Of a DNA stretch of 64,000 nucleotides, positions 1-9,709 are shown in pieces. Source of the DNA: DASVFB01 sp963766345. Its GTDB lineage: Bacteria > Actinomycetota > Thermoleophilia > Gaiellales > Gaiellaceae. Each line of letters begins with the position of its first letter. The first letter of the stretch is position 1. Under the pieces are notes generated by a model, which saw only the letters and a list, made by a program, of their open reading frames with translations, searched no databases and was not told where the DNA came from. The position numbers were made by a program, and so were the translations under genes. The stretch spans positions 3,575-67,574 of the forward strand of contig CAVXZL010000007.1 in NCBI GenBank assembly GCA_963766345.1. Reading direction: 5' to 3'.

Positions 1-1186
<1,186 letters not shown>

Positions 1187-1374
1187 GATTGGTCTGCCGA
1201 CCGAAGCCGGCAATCCTTTTCACTTTGAGCTTGTGCTCAAAGGTCACGTCCCGAAGGACATGACGGGTTCCTATGTCCGCTCAGCCCTCTGCAGTTAAGC
1301 CAGCAGAGCAGGCCGAGCGGTCTCGAACGTTCACGCTGTTGAGTTTTCAAGGACCGGCGCTGCTCTTCGGACGC
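1187..1374 (-). other. 16S rRNA leader with stable hairpins
   Basis: Region just upstream of the mature 16S end, read on the minus strand. It holds a perfect 8-bp hairpin (CTTTGAGC, loop ACAA) at 1223-1242, a stem closed by a cUUCGg tetraloop at about 1244-1262, and another UUCG hairpin at about 1193-1213. It also holds a CCTTGAAAACTCAACAGCG block at about 1330-1350, a type of sequence often found in rRNA leaders. These are likely processing or antitermination signals. No protein gene is visible. Confidence 0.6.
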
Positions 1375-1409
1375 GCAAAAAAGCCTCTGACTCGGTCGTG
1401 CAGAGGCTT
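1375..1409 (-). terminator. Intrinsic terminator downstream of tyrS
   Basis: On the minus strand a 9-bp stem AAGCCTCTG / CAGAGGCTT (1401-1409 and 1381-1389, loop 1390-1400) is followed by a run of six T (1377-1382 on the complement). It lies 114 bp downstream of the tyrS stop and upstream of the rRNA leader, so it should end tyrS mRNA before the rRNA gene. Confidence 0.8.
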
Positions 1410-1522
1410 CAGGGTGGAGTCGGAATCTCGTATCCGGCTTCGCCCGAAGGCCTCCAAATTGTCTCGAGTGCAGGGACTTTCGTACGCCGTCCGTGTGGAC
1501 AGCCCGGGGACTATAGCAAGAT
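1410..1522 (-). promoter_or_regulatory. tyrS-rrs spacer with possible rRNA promoter
   Basis: Read on the minus strand, TATAGT (complement of 1510-1515) lies just after the tyrS stop, with CTTCCA 17 nt upstream of it inside the end of tyrS. This could be an rRNA promoter, but the terminator at 1375-1409 would lie downstream of it, so antitermination would be required. Other promoters closer to the 16S gene are not excluded. No gene is seen here. Confidence 0.25.
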
Positions 1523-2671
1523 TCAGGCAGCGTGGAAGCGCACGAATCGGCGCTTGCCCGCCTGGAGCGTTGCGCCCTCGAGCCGCTCGCGCGGGACATC
1601 GAGATCCGTGATCGGCGCGCCGTCGAGCTTGACGCCGCCCTGCTGGATGAGGCGCCGCGCCTCACTCGTCGAGCCGAGCCCGAAGCGCTCCACGAGCAGC
1701 GCCGGCAGATGGACCGTCTCGCCGTCGGGCAGCGGTGCCTCCGGCACGTCGTCGGGCGCGCGGTGCTCGCGGACGACGCGCGTGAAGTGCTGCTCCGCGC
1801 GGGCGGCGGCTTCAGGCCCGTGCCACTTCTCCACGAGCCCGCGGGCGAGTGCGAGCTTCGAGCTCATCGGATCGCCGGCCGCCGGCTCCCTGCGGAGGCA
1901 GATGTCCCACCACTGCGGGAGCAGCTCGTCCGGAATCGACATGACCTTGCCGAACATCTCCTCCGGCGGGTCCTGCACGGCGATGTAATTGCCCTTCGAC
2001 TTGGACATCTTCTCCTCGCCGTCGAGGCCGATGAGGAGCGGAAACGTCATCACGACCTGCGGCTCCTGGCCGTACTGCGACATCACGTCGCGGCCGGCGA
2101 GCAGGTTGTAGAGCTGGTCGGTCCCTCCCACCTCGATGTCCGCCTCGATCGCAACCGAGTCGTACGCCTGCATGAGCGGGTAGAGGAGCTCCGACAGCGA
2201 GATCGGCGCGTGCGCGGAGAAGCGCTTCGCGAAGTCGTCGCGCTCGAGCAGCCGCGCCACGGTCAGCGTGCGGCAGAGGCGCACCACCTCTTCGTACGTG
2301 AGCTTGCCGAGCCACTCGCCGTTGAAGCGGATCGTCGTCCGCTCCGGGTCGATGATCCGGTACGCCTGCTGTTCGAACTCCTTCGCGTTCGCGTCCAGCA
2401 CCTCGCCCGGCAGCACTGGCCGCTCGGCGGAGCGACCCGACGGGTCACCGATGCGCGCGGTGTAGTCGCCGACGATCAGGACGATCTCGTGGCCTTCCTC
2501 CTGGAAGGCGCGCAGGTTTTCGAGCGCGTACGCGAAGCCGAGGTGGAGGTCGGGCGACGTCGGGTCGATGCCGAGCTTGATCCGCAACGGCCTCCCGAGC
2601 TTCAACTTCGCCTCGAGCGCGCCCTCCGGAAGGACGTCGACGGCGTTCCGGGTGAGCTCCGCGATGGCCAT
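1523..2671 (-). CDS. tyrS: Tyrosyl-tRNA synthetase
   Basis: Class I aminoacyl-tRNA synthetase charging tRNA-Tyr in the cytoplasm; 382 aa. The Rossmann HIGH-like motif is HLGF at residues 43-46, GDYTARIGDPSGR follows at 68-80, the KMSKS loop is exact at 221-225 (KMSKSKGN), and the C-terminal 60 or so residues form an S4-like RNA-binding domain. The KMSKS form is that of the TyrZ subclass rather than the KFGKT form of E. coli TyrS. The ATG shares one base with the TGA of the upstream peptidase gene, so translation is probably coupled. A terminator follows before the rRNA genes. Confidence 0.96.
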   Translation of the reverse strand: MAIAELTRNAVDVLPEGALEAKLKLGRPLRIKLGIDPTSPDLHLGFAYALENLRAFQEEGHEIVLIVGDYTARIGDPSGRSAERPVLPGEVLDANAKEFEQQAYRIIDPERTTIRFNGEWLGKLTYEEVVRLCRTLTVARLLERDDFAKRFSAHAPISLSELLYPLMQAYDSVAIEADIEVGGTDQLYNLLAGRDVMSQYGQEPQVVMTFPLLIGLDGEEKMSKSKGNYIAVQDPPEEMFGKVMSIPDELLPQWWDICLRREPAAGDPMSSKLALARGLVEKWHGPEAAARAEQHFTRVVREHRAPDDVPEAPLPDGETVHLPALLVERFGLGSTSEARRLIQQGGVKLDGAPITDLDVPRERLEGATLQAGKRRFVRFHAA

Positions 2672-4545
2672 CAGAGACCTTTTACCTTCACGCGCGCGAC
2701 GCGGTCGGCGGGCTCGAAGCCGAAGACCTGCCCGAAGAACGAGAGCGCGATCGAGACGATGCGGATTGCGGTCTCGCGCCGACGGAAGCCGTGGCCTTCC
2801 CCCTCGAGCGGCACGTACAGGTGCGGCACGTCGTTCCGCTCGAGCGCCTCGACGATCTCCTCCGCCTGGGCCGGCGGCACGACCTTGTCCTCGAGTCCCT
2901 GAGCGATCAGCACCGGCGCCTTGATCCGGTCCGCGTGCGTGACGGGCGAGCGCTCGCGATAGACGTCGAGCGCCTCGGGCAACGGGCCGAGGAGCCAGTC
3001 CATGTAGCGCGACTCGAACTTGTGCGTCGTCTCGGCGAACGTCACGAGGTCGGTGACGCCGAAGTTGGAGACGCCGGCGGCGAAGACGTCGCTCAGCGCG
3101 AGCGCGAGCAGCGTCGTGTAGCCGCCCGCGCTGCCGCCGACGATCGAGCAGCGCGCCGGGTCGACCTCCCCGGTCTCGGCGAGATGGCGGGCGCAGGCGA
3201 TGCAGTCCTCGAGGTCGACGACGCCCCACTGGCGCTCGAGGAGCTCGCGGTATGGGCGGCCGAAGCCGGTCGACCCGCCGTAATTGACGTCGACGACCGC
3301 CCAGCCGCGCGAGGTGTAGAACTGAATGAAGAGGTGGAACGCGAGCTTCGCCTGCGAGGTGGGGCCGCCGTGGATGACGACGCGCAGCGGTGGTTTCTCG
3401 CCTTCCGGCGCCTCGTACTCGGCGTTCGTCGGCGGATAGAAGAACGCGTGCGCCGTGCGACCGTGCGACTCGAACTCGATCGCGCGCCCCTCCGAGACCG
3501 AAGCCGGATCGATCCGCGGCGCGTTCTGACGCACGACGGTCTCGTACGTTCCGCTCTCGGAGTCGACCACGTGGATCCCGACCGGCTCGGTCGGCGTTCC
3601 GGCGAGGATCGCGAACCGGTTTCCGTGCGCGGTCACGTACGGCATCGACGCCGTAAACGGAAGCTCGAGCCGTTCGAGCTCGCCCGTCCCCGGGTCGAGC
3701 ACGGCGAAGGAGTGCAGGCCGCGCTCGACCAGCGTGCACGCGATCCGTCCGTTCTCGAGGAAGTCGTACGTGCGCATGCCGAAGACCCACTGCGGATAGC
3801 CGAGCTCGGCCTCGAGCGCGGTCAGCCGCTCGCCGTCGCGATAGAGGTTCCACCAGCCGTCGCCGGCGTCGGAGACCCAGTGGAGCGCGCCGTCCGGCCC
3901 CCACTCCGGCTGGAACACCGCCTCGTCCTCGCCGCCTGCGACCTTCTCGCCGTCGACCCACAGCTCGCAGCCGATGAACGGCAGCAGCGGATGATCCCAG
4001 GCGAGGTACGCGAGGCGGCCGTCGGGCCCAACGCGCGGCGCCGCGTAGAAGTCGCGGCCGCTGTGCACCACCTCGGGCTCCCCGCCTTCCACCGGGAACG
4101 ACACCAGCTCGTTGACGATCTCGGCGCCGTGGGACTCGCGGACGCAGACGACACGACCGCTTGCGACGAAGCCGTCGGCGTAGCGCAGCGCGTTCGGCTC
4201 GGCCGGCTCCGGCGTGACCGGCCTCGGCTTTCCGTCCTCGACGCGGTACACGCGCCCGTCGGCGAAGCTCGACGCGAAGATCGCGCCGCCGCCGGTCCAC
4301 ACCGCGCCGCCCCCGTACTCGTGCACGCGCGTGCGCGCGTCGAAGTCAGCGGGAGCGAACTCCTCTCCGTTGCGGACGAGCGCGGAGCGGCCCGCCTGCG
4401 CCGGTCGGGGCTCGAGCCACACCAGGCCGCCGGCGTCGAAGTCGACGATCGTGTAGCCGAAGAACGGATCGCCGGTCGACGCCGCGTCCTCGATGGAGAT
4501 CGGCGAAGCCCACGCGCCGTAGGGTGCGATGCGCTTCGACGCCAC
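2671..4545 (-). CDS. S9 family prolyl oligopeptidase-type serine peptidase
   Basis: 624 aa. The N-terminal part (about 1-370) is a beta-propeller-like region, followed by an alpha/beta hydrolase domain. The catalytic triad is visible: Ser472 in GGSAGGY, Asp553 in GLEDKVVP and His585 in GEGHGF; the oxyanion-region motif IHGGP lies upstream of the serine. The family cleaves short peptides, often after proline or in acyl-peptides. No signal peptide is obvious, so it is probably cytoplasmic. The start is GTG at 4545, 17 bp after the upstream transporter stop, and the 3' end overlaps the tyrS start codon, so it sits in a minus-strand operon. The substrate is not predictable from sequence. Confidence 0.92.
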   Translation of the reverse strand: MASKRIAPYGAWASPISIEDAASTGDPFFGYTIVDFDAGGLVWLEPRPAQAGRSALVRNGEEFAPADFDARTRVHEYGGGAVWTGGGAIFASSFADGRVYRVEDGKPRPVTPEPAEPNALRYADGFVASGRVVCVRESHGAEIVNELVSFPVEGGEPEVVHSGRDFYAAPRVGPDGRLAYLAWDHPLLPFIGCELWVDGEKVAGGEDEAVFQPEWGPDGALHWVSDAGDGWWNLYRDGERLTALEAELGYPQWVFGMRTYDFLENGRIACTLVERGLHSFAVLDPGTGELERLELPFTASMPYVTAHGNRFAILAGTPTEPVGIHVVDSESGTYETVVRQNAPRIDPASVSEGRAIEFESHGRTAHAFFYPPTNAEYEAPEGEKPPLRVVIHGGPTSQAKLAFHLFIQFYTSRGWAVVDVNYGGSTGFGRPYRELLERQWGVVDLEDCIACARHLAETGEVDPARCSIVGGSAGGYTTLLALALSDVFAAGVSNFGVTDLVTFAETTHKFESRYMDWLLGPLPEALDVYRERSPVTHADRIKAPVLIAQGLEDKVVPPAQAEEIVEALERNDVPHLYVPLEGEGHGFRRRETAIRIVSIALSFFGQVFGFEPADRVARVKVKGL

Positions 4546-4562
4546 GCCGTATTGATAACGGG

Positions 4563-5264
4563 TCAGAACACGTAGGGCACGAGCGACTGTGCGCCGAGGG
4601 CGTACCAGACGCCGAACGCGAGGCTCACCACGCCGAGCACCGGCGCCACGTGCGCGAACGACCGGCGGACGCGCGGGCGCGACAGCGTCAGCCCGAAGCC
4701 GCTCGACAGGAGCGACATCGAGACCGCGGTGAAGAACGCGAACACGCCGAGCGACACGATCGCGAGCGCGTGATCGGGGATCGACGCGAGGAGCAGGATG
4801 CCGACGCCCGCGGTGCCACCGATCCCGTGCACGAGGCCGATCGCGTACGCCTGCAGCGGCGTGCGCGCGCCGTGCGAGTGGCGGTCGCCGTCGTGCTCGT
4901 GCACCTGGACGTGGAAGCGACCGCGGCGCCAGCGGTTCAACAGCGCGACTGCGAGCACGACGATCATCACGCCGACGGCCGTCTCGGCGTCGCGCTGCAC
5001 CGTCTCCGGCAGGTACGCCTTGTAGAGCACGATCGGCACGCCGAAGACGAAGAGGCTCGTTCCGTGGCCGAGCCCCCAGACGAAGCCGAGCCGGGCCGCG
5101 CTGCGTGCCGCACGCTCCTTCCCGGACGCGATGAGCGTCGTCACAGCGGCGAGATGGTCGGGATCAGTCGCGTGGCGCAGGCCGAGGACGAGCGCGACCG
5201 CGACGACCACGAGCAGCGTCGCGCCGTCGGACATGGTGGCGATCCTGTCGTCGAGGCCGAACAT
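4563..5264 (-). CDS. NiCoT-type nickel/cobalt permease family membrane protein
   Basis: 233 aa integral membrane protein with about six hydrophobic segments. The signature of nickel/cobalt transporters, HATDPDH, is at residues 31-37 in the first helix, and a second histidine pair (LVHGIGG) lies in a later helix. A His/Asp-rich cytosolic stretch (HVQVHEHDGDRHSHG) lies between helices. Its ATG shares one base with the stop of the preceding NicO gene. Known members move Ni2+ or Co2+ across the inner membrane; direction (uptake or efflux) cannot be told from sequence. It is shorter than classic 330-aa HoxN proteins, like the UreH/SbtA-type members. Confidence 0.85.
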   Translation of the reverse strand: MFGLDDRIATMSDGATLLVVVAVALVLGLRHATDPDHLAAVTTLIASGKERAARSAARLGFVWGLGHGTSLFVFGVPIVLYKAYLPETVQRDAETAVGVMIVVLAVALLNRWRRGRFHVQVHEHDGDRHSHGARTPLQAYAIGLVHGIGGTAGVGILLLASIPDHALAIVSLGVFAFFTAVSMSLLSSGFGLTLSRPRVRRSFAHVAPVLGVVSLAFGVWYALGAQSLVPYVF

Positions 5265-6577
5265 CACGTCACCTTCGGGATCGCGTGGACCGTCATCAGC
5301 ACACCGGCTACGAGGATGACGGCGGCGCTCAGCGCGGGCAGCGCGCGCAGCAGGCGGCCGTCGAACTTCGCGCGAGCGAACACGCGCTTCGCGAGCACCG
5401 CGACGAGGCCGACGCCGGTGATCGAGAGAGCGAGCCCGAGGCTGAAGGCGACGATCAGCAGCAGCCCGAACGCCACGCGGTGAAGGGAGATCGCCGCGAG
5501 CAGGACGACGAGCGCCGACGGGCACGGGAGCAGTCCTCCCGAAACGCCGACGGCGAACAGCGAGCGGAAGCTCGGCGCGTCGTCCTCGCGGTCGTGGTGA
5601 TGGTGGTGATGATGGTGATGGCCGTGGCTGTGCGCGCGGGCGTGCCGCCAGCGCGAGCCGAAGACCGAGACGCCGATCGAGACGACGAGCAGGCCCGACG
5701 CGAGGTTCAGCCACGGGTAGAGCTGATCCGGCACGACGAACTGCGACAGCGCGAGCGTCACGAGGCCGAGCGTGAAGACGCCGACGGTGTGCGTCGCGGT
5801 GACGATCAACCCGAGCAGCGCCGCGTGCCACGGCGTGCCGCGGCGGCCGACGAGGTACGCGGTGACGATCGACTTCCCATGCCCAGGCGAGAGGGCGTGC
5901 GCGGCGCCCCAGAACAGCGCGGCCGCGAGCGATGCGAGGACGACCCAGAAGCCGACGTGCTCGCGTCCGACGAGCTGCGCGAAGCCCGAGTCGGCGACGC
6001 GGTCGGGCGCCTGCAGCGAGCTGCCGCTCGTGAGCGTCGGCGGCGGGGCGCTCGTCGGCGCGACCGTCGCGTGCACCGACGTCACGTCGAGCGGCGAGGA
6101 GAGCAGGCTCTTCGGATACGCGCGCAGCTCGTCGCTCGCGCTGCGCGCGTTCCGGCCGACGACGATCTCCTTCCAGCCGATGCGGCCGGCGTAGTTCGTG
6201 TCGCGGTAGACGACCGCGGTCGAGCCGTCGATGTCTGGCCCGCGCAGCAGCACCTCGAGGCGCGTCGTGCGAAGGCCCGCCGCGCCGGCGGGATGCGCAA
6301 GCGCCGTGGCGGCAGGCGTCAACGCCGCGTGCCTGCCGTCGAGCGTGAGCTCGGCGCCGCGTGCGATGCGGTGCGCGTACGACTGCGCGTCGATGCGTCC
6401 GGCCTGGAAGGTCGGGATCTCCGCGAGGTCGAGCACGTAGACGACGTAGAGGCGGTGACCCGAGACCTCGACGCGGCTGAAGCGGTTGATCGTGAAGTTG
6501 CCGAGCGGGTGCGCCGACGCGGCGACCGGAACGGCGAGCGCAGCGAGCGCCACGAGGATGACGACGAGGCGCTTCAT
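5264..6577 (-). CDS. NicO/RcnA-like metal transporter with extracytoplasmic N-terminal domain
   Basis: 437 aa. Residues 1-22 are a signal sequence ending AASA-H. Residues 23-200 form an extracytoplasmic domain that begins HPLGNF. The remainder is a six-helix NicO domain with the family motif HALSPGHGK at 227-235, a loop containing ten consecutive histidines at 312-329, and LLPCPSALVVLL. RcnA-type proteins export Ni2+/Co2+; the long N-terminal domain resembles the HupE/UreJ-like 'HPLG' domain. The ATG has a GAGGAGG site and overlaps the TPR gene stop by 4 bp (ATGA). The neighbour downstream is a second Ni/Co transporter, so the operon is likely for divalent metal balance. Confidence 0.85.
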   Translation of the reverse strand: MKRLVVILVALAALAVPVAASAHPLGNFTINRFSRVEVSGHRLYVVYVLDLAEIPTFQAGRIDAQSYAHRIARGAELTLDGRHAALTPAATALAHPAGAAGLRTTRLEVLLRGPDIDGSTAVVYRDTNYAGRIGWKEIVVGRNARSASDELRAYPKSLLSSPLDVTSVHATVAPTSAPPPTLTSGSSLQAPDRVADSGFAQLVGREHVGFWVVLASLAAALFWGAAHALSPGHGKSIVTAYLVGRRGTPWHAALLGLIVTATHTVGVFTLGLVTLALSQFVVPDQLYPWLNLASGLLVVSIGVSVFGSRWRHARAHSHGHHHHHHHHHDREDDAPSFRSLFAVGVSGGLLPCPSALVVLLAAISLHRVAFGLLLIVAFSLGLALSITGVGLVAVLAKRVFARAKFDGRLLRALPALSAAVILVAGVLMTVHAIPKVT

Positions 6578-7863
6578 GCGTGCCTCCTCGCGACCGGCGC
6601 CCAGAGCACCGAGAAGTGCGGGTTCAGTTGCAGCGCGCGGCGGAACCACGTCTGCGACGCCGCGCGATTGCCGAGGCAGCGCTCGATCATCCCGCGGTGG
6701 AAGAGCTTGAGCGCGTCGTGCGTTCCGAGCCGGAGCGCGCGCCGTGAGTACTGCCGGGCTTCCCCGCAGCGGCCGTTCCGCTCGAGCGCCCACGCGAGCA
6801 CGTCGTCGCCGTCGATCGACGGCCGCTCACGCCGCGCCAGGCGTGCGAGAGCGAGTGATGCGCGGAGCCGAATGCCGTGGTCGACGTCGAAGAGCGCCGT
6901 CTCGAGATCCGTCTTGACGCCGTTCGCGACGAGCAGCCGCTCGATCACGCCGATCAGCGCGTACTGCCGGCGCGCCTGCGCGGGCCGGCCGCTCACGCAG
7001 TACAGGTCACCGAGCATCGCCACGTACTGCGGCAGCGGGATCCTGTTGACGGCCGCGTGCTCGGACGCGATCGCCGCGCCGACGTGTCCCTGCGCGAACT
7101 GAGCCCAGGCGAGCGCGTCGTACGCAAGCGCGTAGTCCGGGAATGCACGCAGCGCGGCGCGAGCCTCGGCAGCTGCGCCCGAGATGCGGCCGACGGAGAA
7201 GTAGACCTTGCTGAGCTGGACGTGCGTCCACGCCGCGGTCTCCCCCTGCCCCTCGGCCGCGTCGGCCGCGAGCTTCAGCGCGTCGATCGCGCCGGGAACG
7301 TCGCCGATCAGATACCGCGCGTGTCCGATCCGCGAGTACGAGGAAACGTCGGGCTTCGTGCTCGCCATGGCATCGAAAGCGCGGAAGCCCTCGCGATAAC
7401 GGCCGAGCTCGACGAGGGCGTCGCCGATGACGCCGTAGTTCCGTGCCGTCGTAGGCGAGATCGCCTGCGCGCGCCGGCCGAGCACGAGCGCGTCGCGGAA
7501 GCGGTGACGAGAGAGCGCGAGCGAGCCGAGGCCGCTCGTCGCGATCAGGTCGTGCGGCGCGAGCTTCAGCGCGCGGCGCAGCGCCTCTCCCGACTTCGTG
7601 TAGTAGGTCGGATCGCCGGTCTCGCGCGCGCTCTGCTGGTACGCGAGACCGAGCCTGTCGAGCGCGGTGGGGTCGTACGGGTTCGCGCGCACTTCCGCCT
7701 GCGCCTTCGCGACGACCTCCGCCGTGGTCTGCGGTGCGAGCCGCGCCACCGCGGCCACGGGGCTCGCGCTCGAGGAGGAGTCGTGCAGCACACCTCCGAG
7801 CAGGAGCGCGACCGCGGTCATCCCCGCCGCCGCCGCTCCGAAGATCAATCTCTTTCCGCTCAC
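6574..7863 (-). CDS. Membrane-anchored TPR-repeat protein
   Basis: 429 aa. A hydrophobic segment at about 6-24 acts as signal or anchor. The rest is a solenoid of TPR-like repeats from about residue 60 (for example DPTALDRLGLAYQQSA, SGEALRRALKLAPHDL). The GTG start at 7863 has an AAGGAG site. It lies between the secreted DUF4331 gene and two metal transporters and is coupled to NicO by ATGA. DUF4331, TPR and NicO genes side by side suggest the TPR protein scaffolds or assembles the secreted partner. That role is inference; the TPR fold is visible. Confidence 0.8.
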   Translation of the reverse strand: MSGKRLIFGAAAAGMTAVALLLGGVLHDSSSSASPVAAVARLAPQTTAEVVAKAQAEVRANPYDPTALDRLGLAYQQSARETGDPTYYTKSGEALRRALKLAPHDLIATSGLGSLALSRHRFRDALVLGRRAQAISPTTARNYGVIGDALVELGRYREGFRAFDAMASTKPDVSSYSRIGHARYLIGDVPGAIDALKLAADAAEGQGETAAWTHVQLSKVYFSVGRISGAAAEARAALRAFPDYALAYDALAWAQFAQGHVGAAIASEHAAVNRIPLPQYVAMLGDLYCVSGRPAQARRQYALIGVIERLLVANGVKTDLETALFDVDHGIRLRASLALARLARRERPSIDGDDVLAWALERNGRCGEARQYSRRALRLGTHDALKLFHRGMIERCLGNRAASQTWFRRALQLNPHFSVLWAPVARRHA

Positions 7864-7884
7864 GCTCTCTCCTTCAGCCGGGGC

Positions 7885-7916
7885 GGAGGGGCCCGCCGGC
7901 TGAGCCGGGCCCCTCC
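7885..7916 (-). terminator. GC-rich hairpin between DUF4331 and TPR genes
   Basis: An 11-bp perfect inverted repeat GGAGGGGCCCG / CGGGCCCCTCC with a 10-nt loop, in the 80-bp gap downstream of the DUF4331 stop. There is no T-run. It may partially terminate or stabilise mRNA so that the secreted protein is made in excess over the transporters. Confidence 0.5.
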
Positions 7917-7943
7917 ACCGTCTTGCGAATCACGTCGAGCCGC

Positions 7944-9464
7944 TTAAGGGACCTCGTAGCCCTGGTGCGGGGACGCGACGTACGGGAACGTGCTCGAGAA
8001 CGGCACGTCGTTCGCATCGACGCCGTCGCCGACGAGATCGTTCGGGCTCTTGTCGGGCAGGCCGAGGGCGGCGGCCAGGATCGGCCCGTAGCCCTGAGCG
8101 ACCGCGCGGAGCTCGATGTCGATGATGTCGTCGCCGAGACGCCGGCCGTTCGGGAACCCGCAGAAGTCGCCTGCGAGCACCGCCATGCGGTCCTGCGGCG
8201 CCGGGCTCGCCGTACCTCCCGGACACGCGCCGGCTGCGCCCGGCTTGATCGCCGTGTTCAGCCTCAGCAGGTCGGCGTCGGTGTCGCCCGTGAAGTTCAG
8301 CCCGGGCACGCCCGTGAGCAGAACCGCTTTCAGGTCACTGCGGCCCGTCGTGTCGACGTGCTGCAGCGCGCCGCCGGGATGGCCCGGAGGAGGCGGGGCG
8401 CCGTAGAGCAGGTTGATGACTCCGGCGAGCTCGGGGCTCGTGTAGCGATCCTCGAACTGCGCGTCGTTCTCGGGCTCCGAGCGGTTCCAGTAGTCCTTCT
8501 GCCCGAGCGGGATGATCACCTCGTTGATCAGCGGGTTGCCGAGGCGCGAGACCTGCACCCACGGACCGTGGCCGTCCTTCGTGCCGTCGTTCTTGAGGAC
8601 GGTCTCCTTCTCGCGGCTCGCACTCGCGTAGATGCCGATCGTCGGGTGCTCGACGTCCGTGAGCTGTGAGATCGGAACCTGCAGCTCGATCGAGTGCGTG
8701 TTGTAGTTCGTCAGCGCGTCCACACCCGCCTCCGGAGCGAGCGGGATGAGGTGGAACGAGTTGAACGGACGCAGACCACCGAGGTCGAAGATCGAGCCGA
8801 GGTCGACGTAGAACGGGTCGTCGCGCTGACCGGCGAAGACCTTCACCCCGCCGCCGAGGTTCGTCACGGCGGCCGCCGCGAGGCTGTCGTAGTTCGGAGT
8901 CGTCCGCGGCCCGACGTTGTCGGGCGGCGTCGAGACGTCCGTCCCGAGCATGACCGGCTTGTTCTTGCCGCCCTCCTCGACCTTGCCGTCCTTCTCGAAG
9001 TGGACGAACGTGACGTCGTAGGTCTGCGGGCGATTCCAGTCCGGGTCGTTCAGCGACGTGATCGGCCCCGTTCCGTAGAGGAACGTGTTCGGGTTCCGCG
9101 TCGCGGTGTGGAAGCGGAACTGGTAGCCGACGTCATCCTTGCCGTCCCCGTTGTTGTCGACCTTGATCTCGTAGAGGACGGAGTCGTCGAAGCTGTAGAA
9201 GTTCGGCCCGCTGGCCGGCGCTTCGAGCGGGATGTAGTTGGCGACGATCGTGACCTTGCTCGTGTCGTCGGGGCTGACGAACGCGTAGAGGTCGGTGTTG
9301 TCCGCACGCGGGTCCTGGCTGATCAGCGGCGCCTCTGAATGGCTCGACGCCTTCGCGGCGTGCGGGCCTGCGCCGTAGACGAGCAACAGGATGGTCGCTG
9401 CGAGGCCGGCCGTGAGAAACAGAACGGCCGAGAGCGGCTTGCGGACAGTTGCAGTTGGATGCAC
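7944..9464 (-). CDS. DUF4331 family secreted protein
   Basis: 506 aa from the proposed GTG at 9464, which has GAGGAGG 9 nt upstream. A basic start and hydrophobic segment at about 10-30 form a signal peptide. The mature part opens with the family hallmark ASSHSEAPLISQDPRADNTD, followed by domain text such as NTDLYAFVSPDD and FHTATRNPNTFLYGTG. DUF4331 proteins are secreted and of unproven function. It heads the operon with TPR, NicO and NiCoT genes and is divergent from an ECF sigma gene 245 bp away, which may control it. An in-frame upstream ATG at 9626 exists, but it would put a non-signal extension ahead of the signal peptide and would read through the hairpin at 9577-9606. Confidence 0.85.
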   Translation of the reverse strand: MHPTATVRKPLSAVLFLTAGLAATILLLVYGAGPHAAKASSHSEAPLISQDPRADNTDLYAFVSPDDTSKVTIVANYIPLEAPASGPNFYSFDDSVLYEIKVDNNGDGKDDVGYQFRFHTATRNPNTFLYGTGPITSLNDPDWNRPQTYDVTFVHFEKDGKVEEGGKNKPVMLGTDVSTPPDNVGPRTTPNYDSLAAAAVTNLGGGVKVFAGQRDDPFYVDLGSIFDLGGLRPFNSFHLIPLAPEAGVDALTNYNTHSIELQVPISQLTDVEHPTIGIYASASREKETVLKNDGTKDGHGPWVQVSRLGNPLINEVIIPLGQKDYWNRSEPENDAQFEDRYTSPELAGVINLLYGAPPPPGHPGGALQHVDTTGRSDLKAVLLTGVPGLNFTGDTDADLLRLNTAIKPGAAGACPGGTASPAPQDRMAVLAGDFCGFPNGRRLGDDIIDIELRAVAQGYGPILAAALGLPDKSPNDLVGDGVDANDVPFSSTFPYVASPHQGYEVP

Positions 9465-9576
9465 CTCTTGTGCCCTCCTCCCGGTTGAGTACAGCGACCA
9501 TTCGCTTGCCGTTTGGAATTGGTTCGAAAGGCGTGGGGATTGCGTAAAGGCGCCTGAAAAGAGGCACACGAAATTA

Positions 9577-9606
9577 GGACGGCGGTGGCCGCAGACACCG
9601 CCGTCC
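9577..9606. repeat. Inverted repeat (11-bp arms) in the divergent sigma/DUF4331 spacer
   Basis: GGACGGCGGTG and CACCGCCGTCC separated by 8 nt. Read on the minus strand the stem is followed by TAATTTC, so it could form a weak terminator or attenuator in the DUF4331 5' region. Confidence 0.6.
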
Positions 9607-9625
9607 CTTTCCCTCACGCGAGTCA

Positions 9626-9665
9626 TTCGCCCGAGCGGCCGAACCGGTTCGGCCGCTCGGGCGAA
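9626..9665. repeat. 40-bp perfect palindrome upstream of the ECF sigma gene
   Basis: Each half is 20 bp (left half TTCGCCCGAGCGGCCGAACC) with no loop and no mismatch. It sits between the DUF4331 operon start (9464, minus) and the sigma gene start (9710, plus). With no converging genes here it is unlikely to be a shared terminator. A dimeric operator or a cruciform/RNA hairpin are the main options. Confidence 0.9.
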
Positions 9666-9695
9666 CGGGGTCTATGGGACGTCAGCGCTCGGGAG

Positions 9696-9701
9696 TACGC
9701 T
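9696..9701 (+). promoter_or_regulatory. Possible -10 box (TACGCT) of the sigma operon
   Basis: TACGCT matches the TANNNT pattern, 8 nt before the GTG at 9710, giving a leaderless or nearly leaderless transcript. The same pattern recurs at other genes in this window. Confidence 0.35.
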
Positions 9702-9709
9702 CGGCACCG

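Noticed and set aside
1523..4300. A 925-codon minus-strand open frame spanning tyrS and the peptidase gene
   Set aside because: Only its C-terminal 382 codons are tyrS; the rest is arginine-rich out-of-frame reading of the S9 peptidase gene.
5590..5640. Low-complexity CAT/CAC repeat as a microsatellite
   Set aside because: It encodes the histidine-rich metal-binding loop of the NicO protein, in frame.
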